Assembly: GCF_902705885.1 (NCBI RefSeq)
Contig: NZ_CACSIP010000015.1
Coordinates: 1 to 64,000, forward strand
Reading direction: 5' to 3'
Source: Mycolicibacterium austroafricanum
Lineage (GTDB): Bacteria; Actinomycetota; Actinomycetes; Mycobacteriales; Mycobacteriaceae
DNA: 64,000 bases
The position numbers and the translations under genes are program-made. This document shows, one piece after another, positions 47,528 to 58,054 of this stretch. Within the stretch, counting starts at the first letter, position 1. The number at the start of each line of letters is the position of its first letter. The notes beneath the pieces are model-generated. The model was not told the origin of the DNA. It was given only the letters and a program-made list of their open reading frames with translations, and searched no databases.

Positions 47528-49027
47528 ATGGTGATGTCTGTGTCGATCGCTCACTGGATGTACCTGCTCGGCCTCGTGGCACTGATCGCGACCGTCGTCG
47601 CCAAGAGAAACGTCATCGCGCCGGCGATGATCGCAACATTTCTCACGGGGGTGGCCTACTCCGGGAGCGTCACCACGGGCCTGGGCGCAGTGTTCAATGC
47701 GGCCATCATCGGCACCCGTGAGCTGCTGCCGATCTTCATCATCATCGCTCTGGTCACCGCGATGCTCGGCGCGGTCCGCAACGCGGGCGCCGACACCATC
47801 ATGATCCGGCCGTTGCGCGGCTTGTTCCGCAACGGTCACATCTCCTACCTGGTGCTTGCGGTGGTGACGTTTCTGCTGTCACTGTCGTTCTGGCCCACCC
47901 CGGTGCTGCCGTTGATCGCGGCGATCCTGCTGCCGGCGGCCGTGCGGGTCGGCCTACCGCCATTCGGGGCCGCGCTGGCCATCGCCATCGCCGGTCAAGG
48001 CATGGCACTGAGTTCGGATCTGGTCATGGGTGTGGCACCGGCACTCTCTGCCGAGGGGGCGGGGGTCTCCGCGAGCCTCATCGCCAACCGGGCGACGATC
48101 ATTGCGCTGATCGCAGGCGTGGTGGCGTTGACGATCGCCTACCTTCGCGACGTCCGCACCAAGATGCTCGATCCCGTCGCCGCCTCGGAGGTGACGCTAC
48201 CCGTCGCAGAAGCTTCCGCCGGTCCGGTCGGACCGATACAGTCCGCCACCGAAAGCGGTTCCGGTGCTGGCGATTCGGTTGCCGTTCGGGTACGCACCGG
48301 CGAGTCGACGTCGCCGACCACGAAGGCGCGGCTCATCGCGATCGCGGTGCCCGCCCTGTTCGCTGTCTTGCTGGCCTACATGCTGTTGGGCCGCTTCACG
48401 CCGTGGATCCCGAACGTCGACGAGGGACTCGGGGCGCCACTGGTGGGCGGGGCCGCCGCGCTGGCGCTGGTGGCCATCAGCTTCCTGGACGGTCGCAAGA
48501 GTTGGCTGGGCGACGTCGGAGAGCACTTCACCGATGGCATCACGTTCGCGTTCCGGTCGATGGGGATGGTGATCCCGGTCGCGGGGTTCGTCTACATGGG
48601 GCTGTCGGACTATTCCGGGGCCATCCTCGACCTGCCGCCGGATGCGCCCGCTCCGGGCTTCCTGATCGACGCGGTCGCCTCGGTGCAGCCACTTATCCCG
48701 CAGATACCGGTGTTCGCTGCGTTTGCGATGCTGCTGATCGGCATGGTGATCGGCCTCGACGGCAGTGGCTGGCCGGGATTGCCGTTCACCGGGTCGTTGG
48801 CCGCATCGCTCGGTGAGGGTTCGGGCGCCGACGTCGCCACGCTTGCTGCGATCGCCCAGAACGGGGCCAGTTGGACCGGCGGCGGCACCCTGGTCATCTG
48901 GTCGTCGCTCATCGTCGTCGCCGGCCTCACCGGTGTCTCGGTGATGGACCTGGCGCGGCGACTGTTCGTGCCGGTGGTGTGCGGGCTCGTGGTGGCCACC
49001 TCGGTTGTGTCGATAATGCTGTTGTGA
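47528..49027 (+). CDS. GntP/permease-like multi-pass transporter, paralogue 2
   Basis: 499 aa from the ATG at 47528; an ATG at 47534 is equally possible. It shares many segments with the gene at 35385 (AAIAGQGMALSSD-like AIAGQGMALSSDL, GLDGSGWPGLPFTGSLA, GGGTLVIWSSLI), so the two are paralogues at either end of the cluster. It has about twelve hydrophobic segments with a central hydrophilic loop. The stop overlaps the amidase GTG. Confidence 0.72.
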   Translation: MVMSVSIAHWMYLLGLVALIATVVAKRNVIAPAMIATFLTGVAYSGSVTTGLGAVFNAAIIGTRELLPIFIIIALVTAMLGAVRNAGADTIMIRPLRGLFRNGHISYLVLAVVTFLLSLSFWPTPVLPLIAAILLPAAVRVGLPPFGAALAIAIAGQGMALSSDLVMGVAPALSAEGAGVSASLIANRATIIALIAGVVALTIAYLRDVRTKMLDPVAASEVTLPVAEASAGPVGPIQSATESGSGAGDSVAVRVRTGESTSPTTKARLIAIAVPALFAVLLAYMLLGRFTPWIPNVDEGLGAPLVGGAAALALVAISFLDGRKSWLGDVGEHFTDGITFAFRSMGMVIPVAGFVYMGLSDYSGAILDLPPDAPAPGFLIDAVASVQPLIPQIPVFAAFAMLLIGMVIGLDGSGWPGLPFTGSLAASLGEGSGADVATLAAIAQNGASWTGGGTLVIWSSLIVVAGLTGVSVMDLARRLFVPVVCGLVVATSVVSIMLL

Positions 49028-50418
49028 ACGGCGCAACGAACGGCAGCGTGCCCGCGGGCGCGACGGTGGTCGAAACGGCCGCGCGTGTCCGCTCGGGCGA
49101 CGTGAGCGCCAGTGATGTTGTGAGCAGGACACTTTCGCTTGTCGAACAGCTCAACGCCGACCTGAACGCGTTTGTCCACATCGACACCGAATGGGCGCTC
49201 GAACTGGCCCGTGACATCGACGCCAAGGTGGCACGCGGCGTCGACCCTGGTCCGTTGGCGGGCGTGCCGATGGGTGTCAAGGAACTACAGGCGGTCGCGG
49301 GATGGCCCTGTGCGATGGGCAGCACGCTGTACTCCGACCGGATCGCCGACCACACCTGCACGCTGGTGGCGCGGGCCGTCGCTGCCGGTGCGGTGCCGAT
49401 CGGCGTGACCGCATCGCCGGAGTTCGGCCGCGCCTCCTACACCGCGTCGGCGCTGCACGGCGTCACCCGTAACCCGTGGAACACCGATCTGACACCCGGC
49501 GGATCCAGCGGAGGGTCTGCGGCCGCGGTAGCCGCCGGCATGGTGCCCATGGCCACCGGGACCGACGGCGCCGGCTCGATCCGTATCCCTGCCTCGTACT
49601 GCGGGCTGGTGGGTTTCAAGGCCACTTACGGGCTGGTTCCGCGCGGTCCGCGGCATCGGGGGGTCGCCGACAACGACCACTACGGGGTGCTGACCCGCAC
49701 CGTCGCCGACACCGCCCGGTTCCTGGACTGTGTGTGCGGAGTGGACGATTACGACCGGGCCTCGCTGCCCGCCCCGCCGTTCCGCTACGAGGACCGGCTT
49801 TTCGCAACGGATCTGAGCGAGCTGCGGGTGGCCTTCACGCCGACACTTGGAAACGCGCCGTGTGATCCGCGGGTGGCGGCCGTCACCGAGTCGGCGGCGG
49901 AGATGTTCATCGCAGCGACCGGTGCCCGCCGGGTGCCGGTAAACGTGACGGTCGATGCTGCGTGCGGGACGGCCTTCCGCGCCTTGTCGGCACCGGAGGT
50001 CTACGGCCAGGTCCGCGCTGCGCTCCCCGGGCGCGACATGCACCCGTCGGTGCGTCGCTACGTCGAGGCAGCCGAGGCGCTGGGCCCGGACGCGCTCGTG
50101 CACGCTCATGAAACCCGCGCGGCCTTGGTGGCCGAGATGGCCGTGGCGTTCGAGGGTTTTGACCTGCTGCTCACCCCAGCCACGCAGGTTCCTGCGTTTC
50201 CGGCCGAGGGACCGATGCCGACCGAGATCGCGGGCCAACCCGTGGATCACTGGGGCGCGCTGGCGGTCACGTTTCCGTTCAACCTGACCGGTCAGCCGGC
50301 GATCTCGGTCCCCGCGGGACGCGTCGGCGGGGCGCCGGTGGGACTGCAGATCGTCGGCCGGCGGCACGCTGACGCGCTGGTGCTGGCGGCGGCCGCGGCG
50401 TTCGAAGGCATGGCCTGA
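49024..50418 (+). CDS. Amidase (amidase-signature family)
   Basis: 464 aa from a GTG that overlaps the transporter stop (GTGA). The Ser-cisSer-Lys triad is visible: Lys86 in [10 protein letters not shown], and the Gly/Ser loop [16 protein letters not shown]. It cleaves an amide to acid and ammonia (or amine). It is the last gene of the catabolic cluster and 184 bp before the rplN start. Confidence 0.92.
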   Translation: MNGATNGSVPAGATVVETAARVRSGDVSASDVVSRTLSLVEQLNADLNAFVHIDTEWALELARDIDAKVARGVDPGPLAGVPMGVKELQAVAGWPCAMGSTLYSDRIADHTCTLVARAVAAGAVPIGVTASPEFGRASYTASALHGVTRNPWNTDLTPGGSSGGSAAAVAAGMVPMATGTDGAGSIRIPASYCGLVGFKATYGLVPRGPRHRGVADNDHYGVLTRTVADTARFLDCVCGVDDYDRASLPAPPFRYEDRLFATDLSELRVAFTPTLGNAPCDPRVAAVTESAAEMFIAATGARRVPVNVTVDAACGTAFRALSAPEVYGQVRAALPGRDMHPSVRRYVEAAEALGPDALVHAHETRAALVAEMAVAFEGFDLLLTPATQVPAFPAEGPMPTEIAGQPVDHWGALAVTFPFNLTGQPAISVPAGRVGGAPVGLQIVGRRHADALVLAAAAAFEGMA

Positions 50419-50602
50419 CCGATAACTGCAGGTCGCCACGATTTGGAGCATTCCAAGAGCTCACCTAGTATATGGGGGTTGCCTTGGGCAGACCTCGGTT
50501 GTCTTTCGCAGATGACCCTGCGTGCTCTTCGGTGACAAAGACCGCGTACGTCAGGGTCGGTAATCCTGCGTGCATACAGAATAACCAGGTCAAGGAGATC
50601 GA
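50419..50602 (+). promoter_or_regulatory. Promoter and leader of the rplN (spc) operon
   Basis: TTGGAG at 50443-50448, 17 bp, TAGTAT at 50466-50471. GGGTTGCCTTG follows at 50476-50486, matching the S10 promoter region at 14710-14754 in sequence and order. ATTTGGAGCA is also shared. This gives the spc operon its own start independent of the distant S10 operon. The leader before rplN has AGGAG at 50593-50597. Confidence 0.7.
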
Positions 50603-50971
50603 GTGATTCAGCAGGAATCGCGTCTCAAGGTCGCCGACAACACGGGCGCCAAGGAGATCTTGTGCATCCGCGTGCTCGGCGGATCGGGGCGGCGCTACGC
50701 CGGCATCGGTGATGTCATCGTCGCGACCGTGAAGGACGCAATCCCCGGCGGCAACGTCAAGCGCGGCGACGTCGTCAAGGCCGTGATCGTGCGCACCGTC
50801 AAGGAGCGCCGTCGCGCCGACGGCAGCTACATCCGGTTCGACGAGAACGCCGCCGTCATCATCAAGCCCGACAACGACCCGCGCGGTACCCGCATCTTCG
50901 GGCCGGTCGGTCGCGAATTGCGCGAGAAGCGCTTCATGAAGATCGTCTCGCTCGCCCCGGAGGTGTTGTAG
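50603..50971 (+). CDS. rplN: 50S ribosomal protein L14
   Basis: 122 aa from a GTG. It begins [18 protein letters not shown], the L14 signature. First gene of the spc operon. It binds 23S rRNA at the subunit interface. Confidence 0.99.
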   Translation: MIQQESRLKVADNTGAKEILCIRVLGGSGRRYAGIGDVIVATVKDAIPGGNVKRGDVVKAVIVRTVKERRRADGSYIRFDENAAVIIKPDNDPRGTRIFGPVGRELREKRFMKIVSLAPEVL

Positions 50972-51289
50972 ATGAAGGTCCGCAAGGGCGACACGGTGCT
51001 CGTGATCTCGGGCAAGGACAAGGGTGCCAAGGGCAAGGTCCTGGTGGCTTACCCGACCCGCGACAAGGTGCTCGTCGAGGGCGTCAACCGGATCAAGAAG
51101 CACACCCCCGAATCACGCACGGAACGCGGTGCGTCCTCCGGCGGCATCGTCACCCAGGAAGCGCCGATCTCGGTGAGCAACGTGATGGTGATCGATTCCG
51201 ACGGAAAGCCGTCCCGCGTCGGCTACCGCAAGGATGACGAGACCGGCAAGAACGTCCGGATCGCCAAGAGCAATGGCAAGGATCTGTGA
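50972..51289 (+). CDS. rplX: 50S ribosomal protein L24
   Basis: 105 aa, starting directly after rplN. The KOW motif is visible in [19 protein letters not shown]. Early assembly factor of the 50S subunit. Confidence 0.99.
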   Translation: MKVRKGDTVLVISGKDKGAKGKVLVAYPTRDKVLVEGVNRIKKHTPESRTERGASSGGIVTQEAPISVSNVMVIDSDGKPSRVGYRKDDETGKNVRIAKSNGKDL

Positions 51290-51290
51290 A

Positions 51291-51854
51291 ATGACCACAA
51301 CTGAGAAGGCCCTGCCGCGCCTCAAGCAGCGCTACCGCGAGGAGATCCGCGAGTCGCTGCAGAAGGAATTCGGCTACGCCAACGTCATGCAGATCCCCGG
51401 CGTGGTCAAGGTCGTGGTGAACATGGGTGTCGGCGACGCCGCCCGTGACGCCAAGCTGATCAACGGCGCGGTCAACGACCTCGCCCTGATCACCGGGCAG
51501 AAGCCCGAGGTCCGCAAGGCCCGCAAGTCGATCGCGCAGTTCAAGCTGCGTGAAGGCATGCCGATCGGCGCCCGGGTCACGCTGCGCGGCGACCGGATGT
51601 GGGAGTTCCTCGACCGGTTGACCTCGATCGCGCTGCCCCGTATCCGCGACTTCCGTGGCCTGAACCCCAAGCAGTTCGACGGCACCGGCAACTACACCTT
51701 CGGGCTGAACGAGCAGTCGATGTTCCACGAGATCAACATCGACGACATCGACCGGCCCCGTGGCATGGACATCACCGTCGTCACCTCGGCGACGACCGAC
51801 GACGAAGGACGAGCGCTGCTGCGGGCGCTGGGCTTTCCGTTCAAGGAGAACTGA
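51291..51854 (+). CDS. rplE: 50S ribosomal protein L5
   Basis: 187 aa, the usual mycobacterial length, from the ATG at 51291. Contains [20 protein letters not shown] and [13 protein letters not shown]. It binds 5S rRNA and contacts the P-site tRNA. Confidence 0.99.
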   Translation: MTTTEKALPRLKQRYREEIRESLQKEFGYANVMQIPGVVKVVVNMGVGDAARDAKLINGAVNDLALITGQKPEVRKARKSIAQFKLREGMPIGARVTLRGDRMWEFLDRLTSIALPRIRDFRGLNPKQFDGTGNYTFGLNEQSMFHEINIDDIDRPRGMDITVVTSATTDDEGRALLRALGFPFKEN

Positions 51855-51858
51855 GCAG

Positions 51859-52044
51859 ATGGCAAAGAAGGCTCTGGTCAACAAGGCCAACAAGAAGCCC
51901 AAGTTCAAGGTGCGTGGCTACACGCGCTGCAACAGGTGCGGCCGTCCGCACGCGGTGTTCCGCAAGTTCGGCCTGTGCCGGATCTGCCTTCGCGAGATGG
52001 CGCACGCCGGCGAACTGCCCGGTGTGCAGAAGTCCAGCTGGTAA
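51859..52044 (+). CDS. rpsZ: 30S ribosomal protein S14, zinc-binding type Z
   Basis: 61 aa. Zinc ligands Cys24, Cys27, Cys40 and Cys43 (CNRC...CRIC) mark it as the zinc-containing form, the short S14 used when zinc is sufficient. The 98-bp gap to rpsH holds no gene. Confidence 0.98.
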   Translation: MAKKALVNKANKKPKFKVRGYTRCNRCGRPHAVFRKFGLCRICLREMAHAGELPGVQKSSW

Positions 52045-52142
52045 GACAGTCGACCCCCAAACTTCAACTCCAATAACAGGTTGCGGTAGGCCTCCCGAAA
52101 TCTTCTCGGAGGAACCGCCGCGAGAAAGGTGAACCGGCTGTC

Positions 52143-52541
52143 ATGACCATGACGGACCCGATCGCAGACTTCCTCACACGTCTGCGCAACGCCAATTCGG
52201 CGTACCACGACGAAGTGACCCTGCCGCACAGCAAGATCAAGGCCAACATCGCCGAGATCCTCAAGGCAGAGGGTTACATCACCGACTTCCACACCGAGGA
52301 TGCCCGCGTGGGCAAGGCGCTTGTGGTGCAACTGAAGTACGGCCCGAGCCGGGAACGCAGCATCGCCGGCCTGCGCCGGGTCTCCAAGCCCGGCCTGCGT
52401 GTGTATGCAAAATCCACCAATCTGCCGCGGGTGCTGGGTGGCCTCGGCGTGGCGATCATCTCCACGTCGTCGGGGTTGCTCACCGACCGCCAGGCATCAC
52501 GACAAGGCGTGGGCGGCGAAGTCCTCGCGTACGTCTGGTAG
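52143..52541 (+). CDS. rpsH: 30S ribosomal protein S8
   Basis: 132 aa starting [18 protein letters not shown]. The C-terminal [12 protein letters not shown] box is the RNA-binding motif. In many bacteria S8 also represses the spc operon. Confidence 0.99.
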   Translation: MTMTDPIADFLTRLRNANSAYHDEVTLPHSKIKANIAEILKAEGYITDFHTEDARVGKALVVQLKYGPSRERSIAGLRRVSKPGLRVYAKSTNLPRVLGGLGVAIISTSSGLLTDRQASRQGVGGEVLAYVW

Positions 52542-52557
52542 CGGGGAGGAACAGGCA

Positions 52558-53097
52558 ATGTCACGTATTGGAAAGCAGCCGGTTGCGATTCCCACCGGAG
52601 TGGACGTGACCATCGATGGTCAGAAGGTGTCCGTCAAGGGCCCCAAGGGCACGCTGGAACTCGCTGTCGCAGAGCCGATCACGGTGTCCCGCGACGACGA
52701 CGGCGCGGTCGTGGTCACCCGTCCCGACGACGAGCGGCGCAATCGCTCGTTGCACGGGCTGTCCCGGACCCTGGTGGCCAACCTGGTCACCGGTGTCACC
52801 GAGGGCTACACCACCAAGATGGAGATCTTCGGCGTCGGCTACCGCGTGGTGGCCAAGGGCAACACCCTGGAGTTCGCGCTGGGTTACAGCCACCCGGTCG
52901 TGATCGAGGCTCCCGAGGGCATCACCTTCGCGGTCGAGACGCCCACCAAATTCTCGATCTCGGGGATCGACAAGCAGAAGGTCGGACAGATCTCGGCGAA
53001 CATCCGCCGCCTGCGCCGTCCCGACCCGTACAAGGGCAAGGGCGTTCGCTACGAGGGTGAGCAGATCCGTCGCAAGGTCGGAAAGACGGGTAAGTAG
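52558..53097 (+). CDS. rplF: 50S ribosomal protein L6
   Basis: 179 aa from the ATG at 52558. Typical start [16 protein letters not shown] and C-terminal [16 protein letters not shown]. It lies near the factor-binding site. Confidence 0.99.
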   Translation: MSRIGKQPVAIPTGVDVTIDGQKVSVKGPKGTLELAVAEPITVSRDDDGAVVVTRPDDERRNRSLHGLSRTLVANLVTGVTEGYTTKMEIFGVGYRVVAKGNTLEFALGYSHPVVIEAPEGITFAVETPTKFSISGIDKQKVGQISANIRRLRRPDPYKGKGVRYEGEQIRRKVGKTGK

Positions 53098-53099
53098 AC

Positions 53100-53504
53100 A
53101 TGGCTACCAACACCAAAGAAACCGTGCGCAAGCCGGTGGGACAGAACATCTCCGAGGCGCGGCGCAGGTCGCGGCTGCGGCGGCATGCACGGTTGCGCAA
53201 GAAGGTCTCCGGCACCGCGCAGCGGCCCCGCCTGGTGGTCAACCGTTCGGCGCGGCACATCCACGTTCAGTTGGTCGACGACTCCGAAGGCGTCACGCTG
53301 GCCGCGGCGTCGTCGATCGAAGCCGACGTGCGGGCCGTCGACGGGGACAAGAAGGCTCACAGCACTCGGGTCGGGCAGCTCATCGCCGAGCGCGCCAAGG
53401 CCGCGGGCATCGAGGAGGTCGTCTTCGACCGCGGTGGGTACACCTACGGCGGACGGATCGCGGCGCTGGCCGATGCCGCGCGCGAAGGCGGGTTGAAGTT
53501 CTAG
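53100..53504 (+). CDS. rplR: 50S ribosomal protein L18
   Basis: 134 aa with a basic N-terminus ([20 protein letters not shown]). It ends with [20 protein letters not shown]. It binds 5S rRNA. Confidence 0.98.
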   Translation: MATNTKETVRKPVGQNISEARRRSRLRRHARLRKKVSGTAQRPRLVVNRSARHIHVQLVDDSEGVTLAAASSIEADVRAVDGDKKAHSTRVGQLIAERAKAAGIEEVVFDRGGYTYGGRIAALADAAREGGLKF

Positions 53505-53539
53505 ATGACGATTCCCAATAAAAACGGAAGGAATGCATG

Positions 53540-54232
53540 ATGGCCGAGCAGGCTGTTGGAGCCGGCGGGCCCTCGAGCACAGGAGGCCGCGACGGCAGAG
53601 GAGCGCGCTCCGACGACCGTGGAGGCCGCAGTGGCGGCCGCCGCGATGACCGTGGTGGCGGCCGTGGCCGCGACGGCGGTGACAAGAGCAACTACATCGA
53701 GCGCGTCGTCGCGATCAACCGCGTGTCCAAGGTGGTCAAGGGCGGCCGCCGGTTCAGCTTCACCGCGCTGGTGATCGTCGGCGACGGCGCCGGCATGGTC
53801 GGTGTCGGATACGGCAAGGCCAAGGAAGTTCCCGCCGCGATCGCCAAGGGTGTCGAAGAGGCCCGTAAGGGCTTTTTCCGCGTTCCGTTGATCGGCGGCA
53901 CTGTCACACATCCCGTTCAGGGAGAGGCGGCAGCCGGGGTGGTCATGCTCCGCCCGGCCAGCCCGGGTACCGGTGTCATCGCCGGTGGCGCCGCGCGTGC
54001 CGTACTGGAATGCGCCGGGGTGCACGACATCCTGGCCAAGTCGCTGGGCAGTGACAACGCGATCAACGTCGTGCACGCCACCGTCGCCGCGCTGAAGCTG
54101 CTGCAGCGTCCCGAAGAGGTCGCGGCTCGCCGCGGCCTGCCGATCGAAGATGTAGCGCCCGCGAGGATGCTCAAGGCCCGCCGTGAGGCGGACGCCCTGG
54201 CCGCCAGCGCAGCGCGTGAAGGAACGGCATAA
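53540..54232 (+). CDS. rpsE: 30S ribosomal protein S5
   Basis: 230 aa. Two ATG codons are adjacent (53537 and 53540); the second gives MAEQ as in other mycobacteria. The N-terminus is an Arg/Gly/Asp-rich disordered extension of about 50 residues, encoded by repetitive GGCCGC-type sequence. The core reads [20 protein letters not shown]. It takes part in translational accuracy. Confidence 0.97.
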   Translation: MAEQAVGAGGPSSTGGRDGRGARSDDRGGRSGGRRDDRGGGRGRDGGDKSNYIERVVAINRVSKVVKGGRRFSFTALVIVGDGAGMVGVGYGKAKEVPAAIAKGVEEARKGFFRVPLIGGTVTHPVQGEAAAGVVMLRPASPGTGVIAGGAARAVLECAGVHDILAKSLGSDNAINVVHATVAALKLLQRPEEVAARRGLPIEDVAPARMLKARREADALAASAAREGTA

Positions 54233-54237
54233 CCACC

Positions 54238-54417
54238 ATGGCTGAACTCAAGATCACCCAGGTGCGCAGCACCATCGGTGCGCGCTGGAAGCAGCGGGAG
54301 TCCCTTCGGACGCTCGGTCTGCGCAAGATCCGCCAGTCCGTGGTCCGGGAGGACAACTCCCAGACCCGTGGACTGATCAAGACCGTCCACCACCTGGTGA
54401 CGGTTGAGGAGGTCTGA
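54238..54417 (+). CDS. rpmD: 50S ribosomal protein L30
   Basis: 59 aa from the ATG at 54238 to the TGA ending at 54417. The sequence [20 protein letters not shown] followed by [11 protein letters not shown] is L30. It is so small it is easily missed. It ends one base before the rplO start. Confidence 0.97.
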   Translation: MAELKITQVRSTIGARWKQRESLRTLGLRKIRQSVVREDNSQTRGLIKTVHHLVTVEEV

Positions 54418-54418
54418 G

Positions 54419-54859
54419 ATGACGATCAAATTGCACGATCTGCGGCCCGCACCGGGCTCGAAGACCGCCAAGACCCGCGTGGGTCGCGGCGAAGGTTCCA
54501 AGGGCAAGACCGCCGGCCGCGGCACCAAGGGCACCAAGGCGCGTAAGAACGTCCCCGCGACGTTCGAAGGTGGCCAGATGCCGATCCACATGCGGCTGCC
54601 GAAGCTCAAGGGCTTCAAGAACCGCTTCCGCACCGAGTACGACGTCGTCAACGTCGCCGACATCAGCAAGCTGTTCCCCAACGGTGGCACCGTCGGTGTC
54701 GCCGAGTTGGTGGCGGCCGGCGCGGTGCGCAAGAACACGTTGGTGAAGGTTCTCGGCGACGGCAAGCTGGCCGTCAAGGTCGACGTCACCGCCAACAAGT
54801 TCAGCGCGACTGCCCGCGAGAAGATCACCGCCGCGGGTGGAACCGCCACCGAACTCTGA
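54419..54859 (+). CDS. rplO: 50S ribosomal protein L15
   Basis: 146 aa from the ATG at 54419; a longer reading would overlap rpmD. The Gly/Lys/Arg-rich start ([20 protein letters not shown]) is typical. Last gene of the spc operon here, followed by a strong terminator; secY follows 4.3 kb later. Confidence 0.98.
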   Translation: MTIKLHDLRPAPGSKTAKTRVGRGEGSKGKTAGRGTKGTKARKNVPATFEGGQMPIHMRLPKLKGFKNRFRTEYDVVNVADISKLFPNGGTVGVAELVAAGAVRKNTLVKVLGDGKLAVKVDVTANKFSATAREKITAAGGTATEL

Positions 54860-54876
54860 TCGCACTGCTCCTACAG

Positions 54877-54905
54877 AGAACCCCCGCTTCGGCGGGGGTT
54901 CTTTG
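54877..54905 (+). terminator. Terminator of the rplN-rplO operon
   Basis: Perfect 11-bp stem (AGAACCCCCGC / GCGGGGGTTCT) with a TTCG tetraloop, then TTG. It lies 17 bases after the rplO stop. Confidence 0.93.
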
Positions 54906-54977
54906 CATCAGCCGCCGTAACGCGTCGCGCGTCCGGCGCGATTAGACTCTGCGTACACCCATCGAGGAGAACCCCCA

Positions 54978-55325
54978 ATGATCAGTGACCGACGTGCCGT
55001 CGCCGCAGCGATGGTCGCCGCAGGATTCTCCCTGTTCGTCGCCGCAGCCCCCGCCCATGCCGACACCCCCGATGAACGGTTCACCCAGGCGGTGAACACC
55101 CTGGGCATCCAGGTGGCACCCGACACCGACCTCCCGGCGGTGGGCAAGCAGGTGTGCGGGATGTTCGCGTCCCAGGTGGTGACCAGTGTGAACCCGGTGC
55201 CGGCGGTGCGCGGTGTCGTGACCACGCTGCAGGACAGCGGAATCAACCGTGACCAGGCGGTTGGTCTGATGCGGGCCTCGGTCGGCATCTACTGCCCGCA
55301 GTACGCGCGGTTCATCGGACGTTAG
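54978..55325 (+). CDS. DUF732 secreted protein
   Basis: 115 aa. A signal peptide is clear (VAAAMVAAGFSLFVAAAPAHA, cut after AHA). The mature domain has DTPDERFTQAVNTLGI and two Cys (QVCGMF, GIYCPQY) expected to form a disulphide. This is the DUF732 pattern, a family abundant in mycobacteria with no known function. It has its own AGGAG site after the rplO terminator. Confidence 0.88.
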   Translation: MISDRRAVAAAMVAAGFSLFVAAAPAHADTPDERFTQAVNTLGIQVAPDTDLPAVGKQVCGMFASQVVTSVNPVPAVRGVVTTLQDSGINRDQAVGLMRASVGIYCPQYARFIGR

Positions 55326-55356
55326 GGGAGCGACGCCGCGTCGGTAGGCTCGATCC

Positions 55357-57135
55357 ATGTTCTCCTTCCTGACCGACGTACCTGGGCTCGACGACGTGCG
55401 GGCGCTGGCCCGCAAGGTCGACACCGCCCGCCACCACGGTGTGCCGGACGGCTGCATCCTCGAACTCGATCTGCAGTCGGTGCCCCAGGAGACCGGCGGA
55501 TTCGACCCGCTGATGCTGATCAATGCCTCCGGCAGGCCGCTGCTGCTGCGGGAGACCGTCGAGGCCATCCATCGCGCTGCCGAAGACCCGCGGGTCGCCG
55601 GCCTGATCGCCCGGATCCAGATCCCGGCGGCCTCACCCGGACCGGTTCAGGAACTGCGCGAGGCGATCGTGGCGTTCACCGCCCGCAAGCCGTCGGTCGC
55701 CTGGGCCGAGACCTACCCGGGCACGTTGTCCTACTACCTGGCATCGGCTTTCGGCGAGGTGTGGATGCAGCCCTCGGGCACCGTCGGGCTGGTCGGGTTC
55801 GCCACCAGCGCACTGTTCCTGCGCGACGCCCTGGCCAAGGCCGGCGTCGAGGCGCAGTTCGTCGCCCGTGGCGAATACAAGTCGGCGGCAAACGTTTTCA
55901 CCCAGGACGGCTACACCGACTCGCACCGGGAGGCGGACAGCCGCCTGGTCGAGAGCCTGCACGCACAGGTGTGGGAGGCGGTGGCGGCCTCGCGGGGTAT
56001 CGAGACCGCCGCGCTGGACGCACTGGCCGACAAGGCGCCACTGCTGCGCGACGCTGCGGTGACCGGGGGGCTGGTCGACCGCATCGGGTTCCGCGACGAG
56101 GCCTATGCGCGGATCGCGCAGCTCGGTGGGGGCGACGCGGGATCCGATGCCGCGTCCGATGCCGAAGGTGACGATGCGCCACCGAGGCTGTTTCTGGCGC
56201 GCTACGCGAAGTCCAAGGGGCCGTCGGTGTCGCTGCCGGGCCTCAAGGGGCGGCCGACGATCGCGGTCGTCACGTTGGCCGGTCCCATCGTCAGCGGGCG
56301 GGGCCGGCAGATGTCTCCGTTGGGCTCGCCCAGCGCCGGTGGCGACACCATCGCCGCCGCGCTGCGCGAAGCGGTGGCCGATGAGGACGTCTCGGCGATC
56401 GTGCTGCGGGTGGACAGCCCCGGTGGTTCGGTGACCGGGTCGGAGACCGTGTGGCGGGAAGTCGTCCGTGCCCGGGCCGCCGGGAAGCCCGTGGTGGCGT
56501 CGATGGGGGCGGTCGCCGCTTCCGGGGGCTACTACGTCTCGATGGCCGCGGACAAGATCGTCGCCAACCCCGGCACCCTCACCGGTTCCATCGGTGTGGT
56601 CACCGGCAAGCTCGTCGCCCGTGAGCTCAAGGGGCGCCTCGGGGTCGGGTCCGACAGCGTGCGCACCAACGCCAACGCCGATGCCTGGTCGGTCGACGCA
56701 CCGTTCACCGACGAACAGCACGCACAGGTGGTGGCCGAGGCGGACCTGTTCTACACCGACTTCGTGCAGCGGGTGGCCGACGGCCGGGACCTGACCGTCG
56801 AGGAGGTCGAAGGGGTGGCCAGGGGCCGGGTGTGGACCGGAGCCGACGCGGCCGAGCGCGGTCTGGTCGACGAGCTCGGCGGCCTGCGCACCGCGATCCG
56901 CCGTGCCAAGGTCCTCGCCGGGGTGGACCCCGACGAGAAGGTGACCGTCATGAACCTGCCGGGTTCTTCGTTGCGGGACATGTTGCGGCCCAAGCCCTCC
57001 TCGCAGCCCGCCGCGGCGTCGCTGCCCGACGCGGTCGGGGCGCTGCTGGTGGCGTCGGTGGCCGGGGCGGTCGACGGCACCCAACGCTCGCTGAGCGGCA
57101 CCAACGCACTGTGGCTCGGCGGCTGGCGGTTCTAA
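55357..57135 (+). CDS. sppA: Signal peptide peptidase SppA (protease IV, 67-kDa type)
   Basis: 592 aa, two tandem ClpP-like domains. The catalytic Lys175 lies in [12 protein letters not shown] of the first domain, and the nucleophile Ser389 in [13 protein letters not shown] of the second, the known split arrangement. The N-terminus has no strong membrane helix. It digests cleaved signal peptides. The position after rplO is the same as in M. tuberculosis (Rv0724). It converges on the methyltransferase gene with a 4-base overlap. Confidence 0.94.
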   Translation: MFSFLTDVPGLDDVRALARKVDTARHHGVPDGCILELDLQSVPQETGGFDPLMLINASGRPLLLRETVEAIHRAAEDPRVAGLIARIQIPAASPGPVQELREAIVAFTARKPSVAWAETYPGTLSYYLASAFGEVWMQPSGTVGLVGFATSALFLRDALAKAGVEAQFVARGEYKSAANVFTQDGYTDSHREADSRLVESLHAQVWEAVAASRGIETAALDALADKAPLLRDAAVTGGLVDRIGFRDEAYARIAQLGGGDAGSDAASDAEGDDAPPRLFLARYAKSKGPSVSLPGLKGRPTIAVVTLAGPIVSGRGRQMSPLGSPSAGGDTIAAALREAVADEDVSAIVLRVDSPGGSVTGSETVWREVVRARAAGKPVVASMGAVAASGGYYVSMAADKIVANPGTLTGSIGVVTGKLVARELKGRLGVGSDSVRTNANADAWSVDAPFTDEQHAQVVAEADLFYTDFVQRVADGRDLTVEEVEGVARGRVWTGADAAERGLVDELGGLRTAIRRAKVLAGVDPDEKVTVMNLPGSSLRDMLRPKPSSQPAAASLPDAVGALLVASVAGAVDGTQRSLSGTNALWLGGWRF

Positions 57136-58046
57136 GTCGCCAGCCGCGCGCTGACGTAGACGATCTCGCCGAGAACGTCGTCGTCCTCGGTGGTCGGCAC
57201 GGCGAGTCCGAAGTGTCGCAACAACTCGTCGCGCGGTGAACCGGTTACCTGCCAACCGCTTTCGCGCAGGTATTCCATCACGTGGCTGCGTCGGCCTGCG
57301 TACACCAGCGAGGCCATGTCGATCTCGAGACCGTGGTCGGCCAGCGGCGCCGTCATCTCGCGGGCCTTCTCGGCATCAAAATCCAGGATGCCCGGCGCGT
57401 ACTCGGTGCCGACCGTGCTGCCCGCCGCAGACAGGCCGGTGATCAGGTCGAACAACCGGTCCTGGGCTTCGGGAGGCAGGTAGATGAGCAACCCCTCGGC
57501 GAGCCAGGCGGTCGGTTGTGATGCGTCGAATCCCGCGTCCTGCAACGCAGTCGGCCAATCGTCACGCAGATCGATCGACACCGTCCGCCGTGTCGCGGTC
57601 GGTTCGGCGCCGAGGTCGGCCAACGTCTGTGACTTGAAGGCGATCACGTCGGGTTGGTCGATCTCGTAGACCACGGTGCCGTCCGGCCACGGCAACCGGT
57701 AGGCCCGTGCGTCGAGCCCGGAAGCCAGGATGACCACCTGGCGCACCCCATCGGCGGTCGCCGCGGTCAGGTAGTCGTCGAAGAACCTGGTGCGCACCGC
57801 CATCGCGTCGATCATCTTCTGCATGCGTTCGGGTGAGCTGCCCGGGATCTGCGACAGGTCGAGCTCGCCGTCGAGCATGCTGGTGAAGAAGTGCAGACCC
57901 ACCGCCCGGACCAGGGGAGCGGCGAACGGATCGTCGATCAGCCCGCGCGGATCGGCGGACGCGATCGCCCGCCCGGCGGCGACCATCGTCGCCGTGGCGC
58001 CGACGCTGGAGGCAAGATCCCAGGTGTCGCCGTCGCTGCGGGTCAT
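57132..58046 (-). CDS. SAM-dependent methyltransferase, TIGR00027 family, copy 1
   Basis: 304 aa from the ATG at 58046. Signature [20 protein letters not shown] opens the protein. The SAM-site segment is [20 protein letters not shown], followed by [10 protein letters not shown] and [15 protein letters not shown]. This putative O-methyltransferase family is greatly expanded in mycobacteria; substrates are mostly unknown. It follows a paralogue by eight bases. Confidence 0.92.
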   Translation of the reverse strand: MTRSDGDTWDLASSVGATATMVAAGRAIASADPRGLIDDPFAAPLVRAVGLHFFTSMLDGELDLSQIPGSSPERMQKMIDAMAVRTRFFDDYLTAATADGVRQVVILASGLDARAYRLPWPDGTVVYEIDQPDVIAFKSQTLADLGAEPTATRRTVSIDLRDDWPTALQDAGFDASQPTAWLAEGLLIYLPPEAQDRLFDLITGLSAAGSTVGTEYAPGILDFDAEKAREMTAPLADHGLEIDMASLVYAGRRSHVMEYLRESGWQVTGSPRDELLRHFGLAVPTTEDDDVLGEIVYVSARLAT

Positions 58047-58054
58047 CGTCCGTC

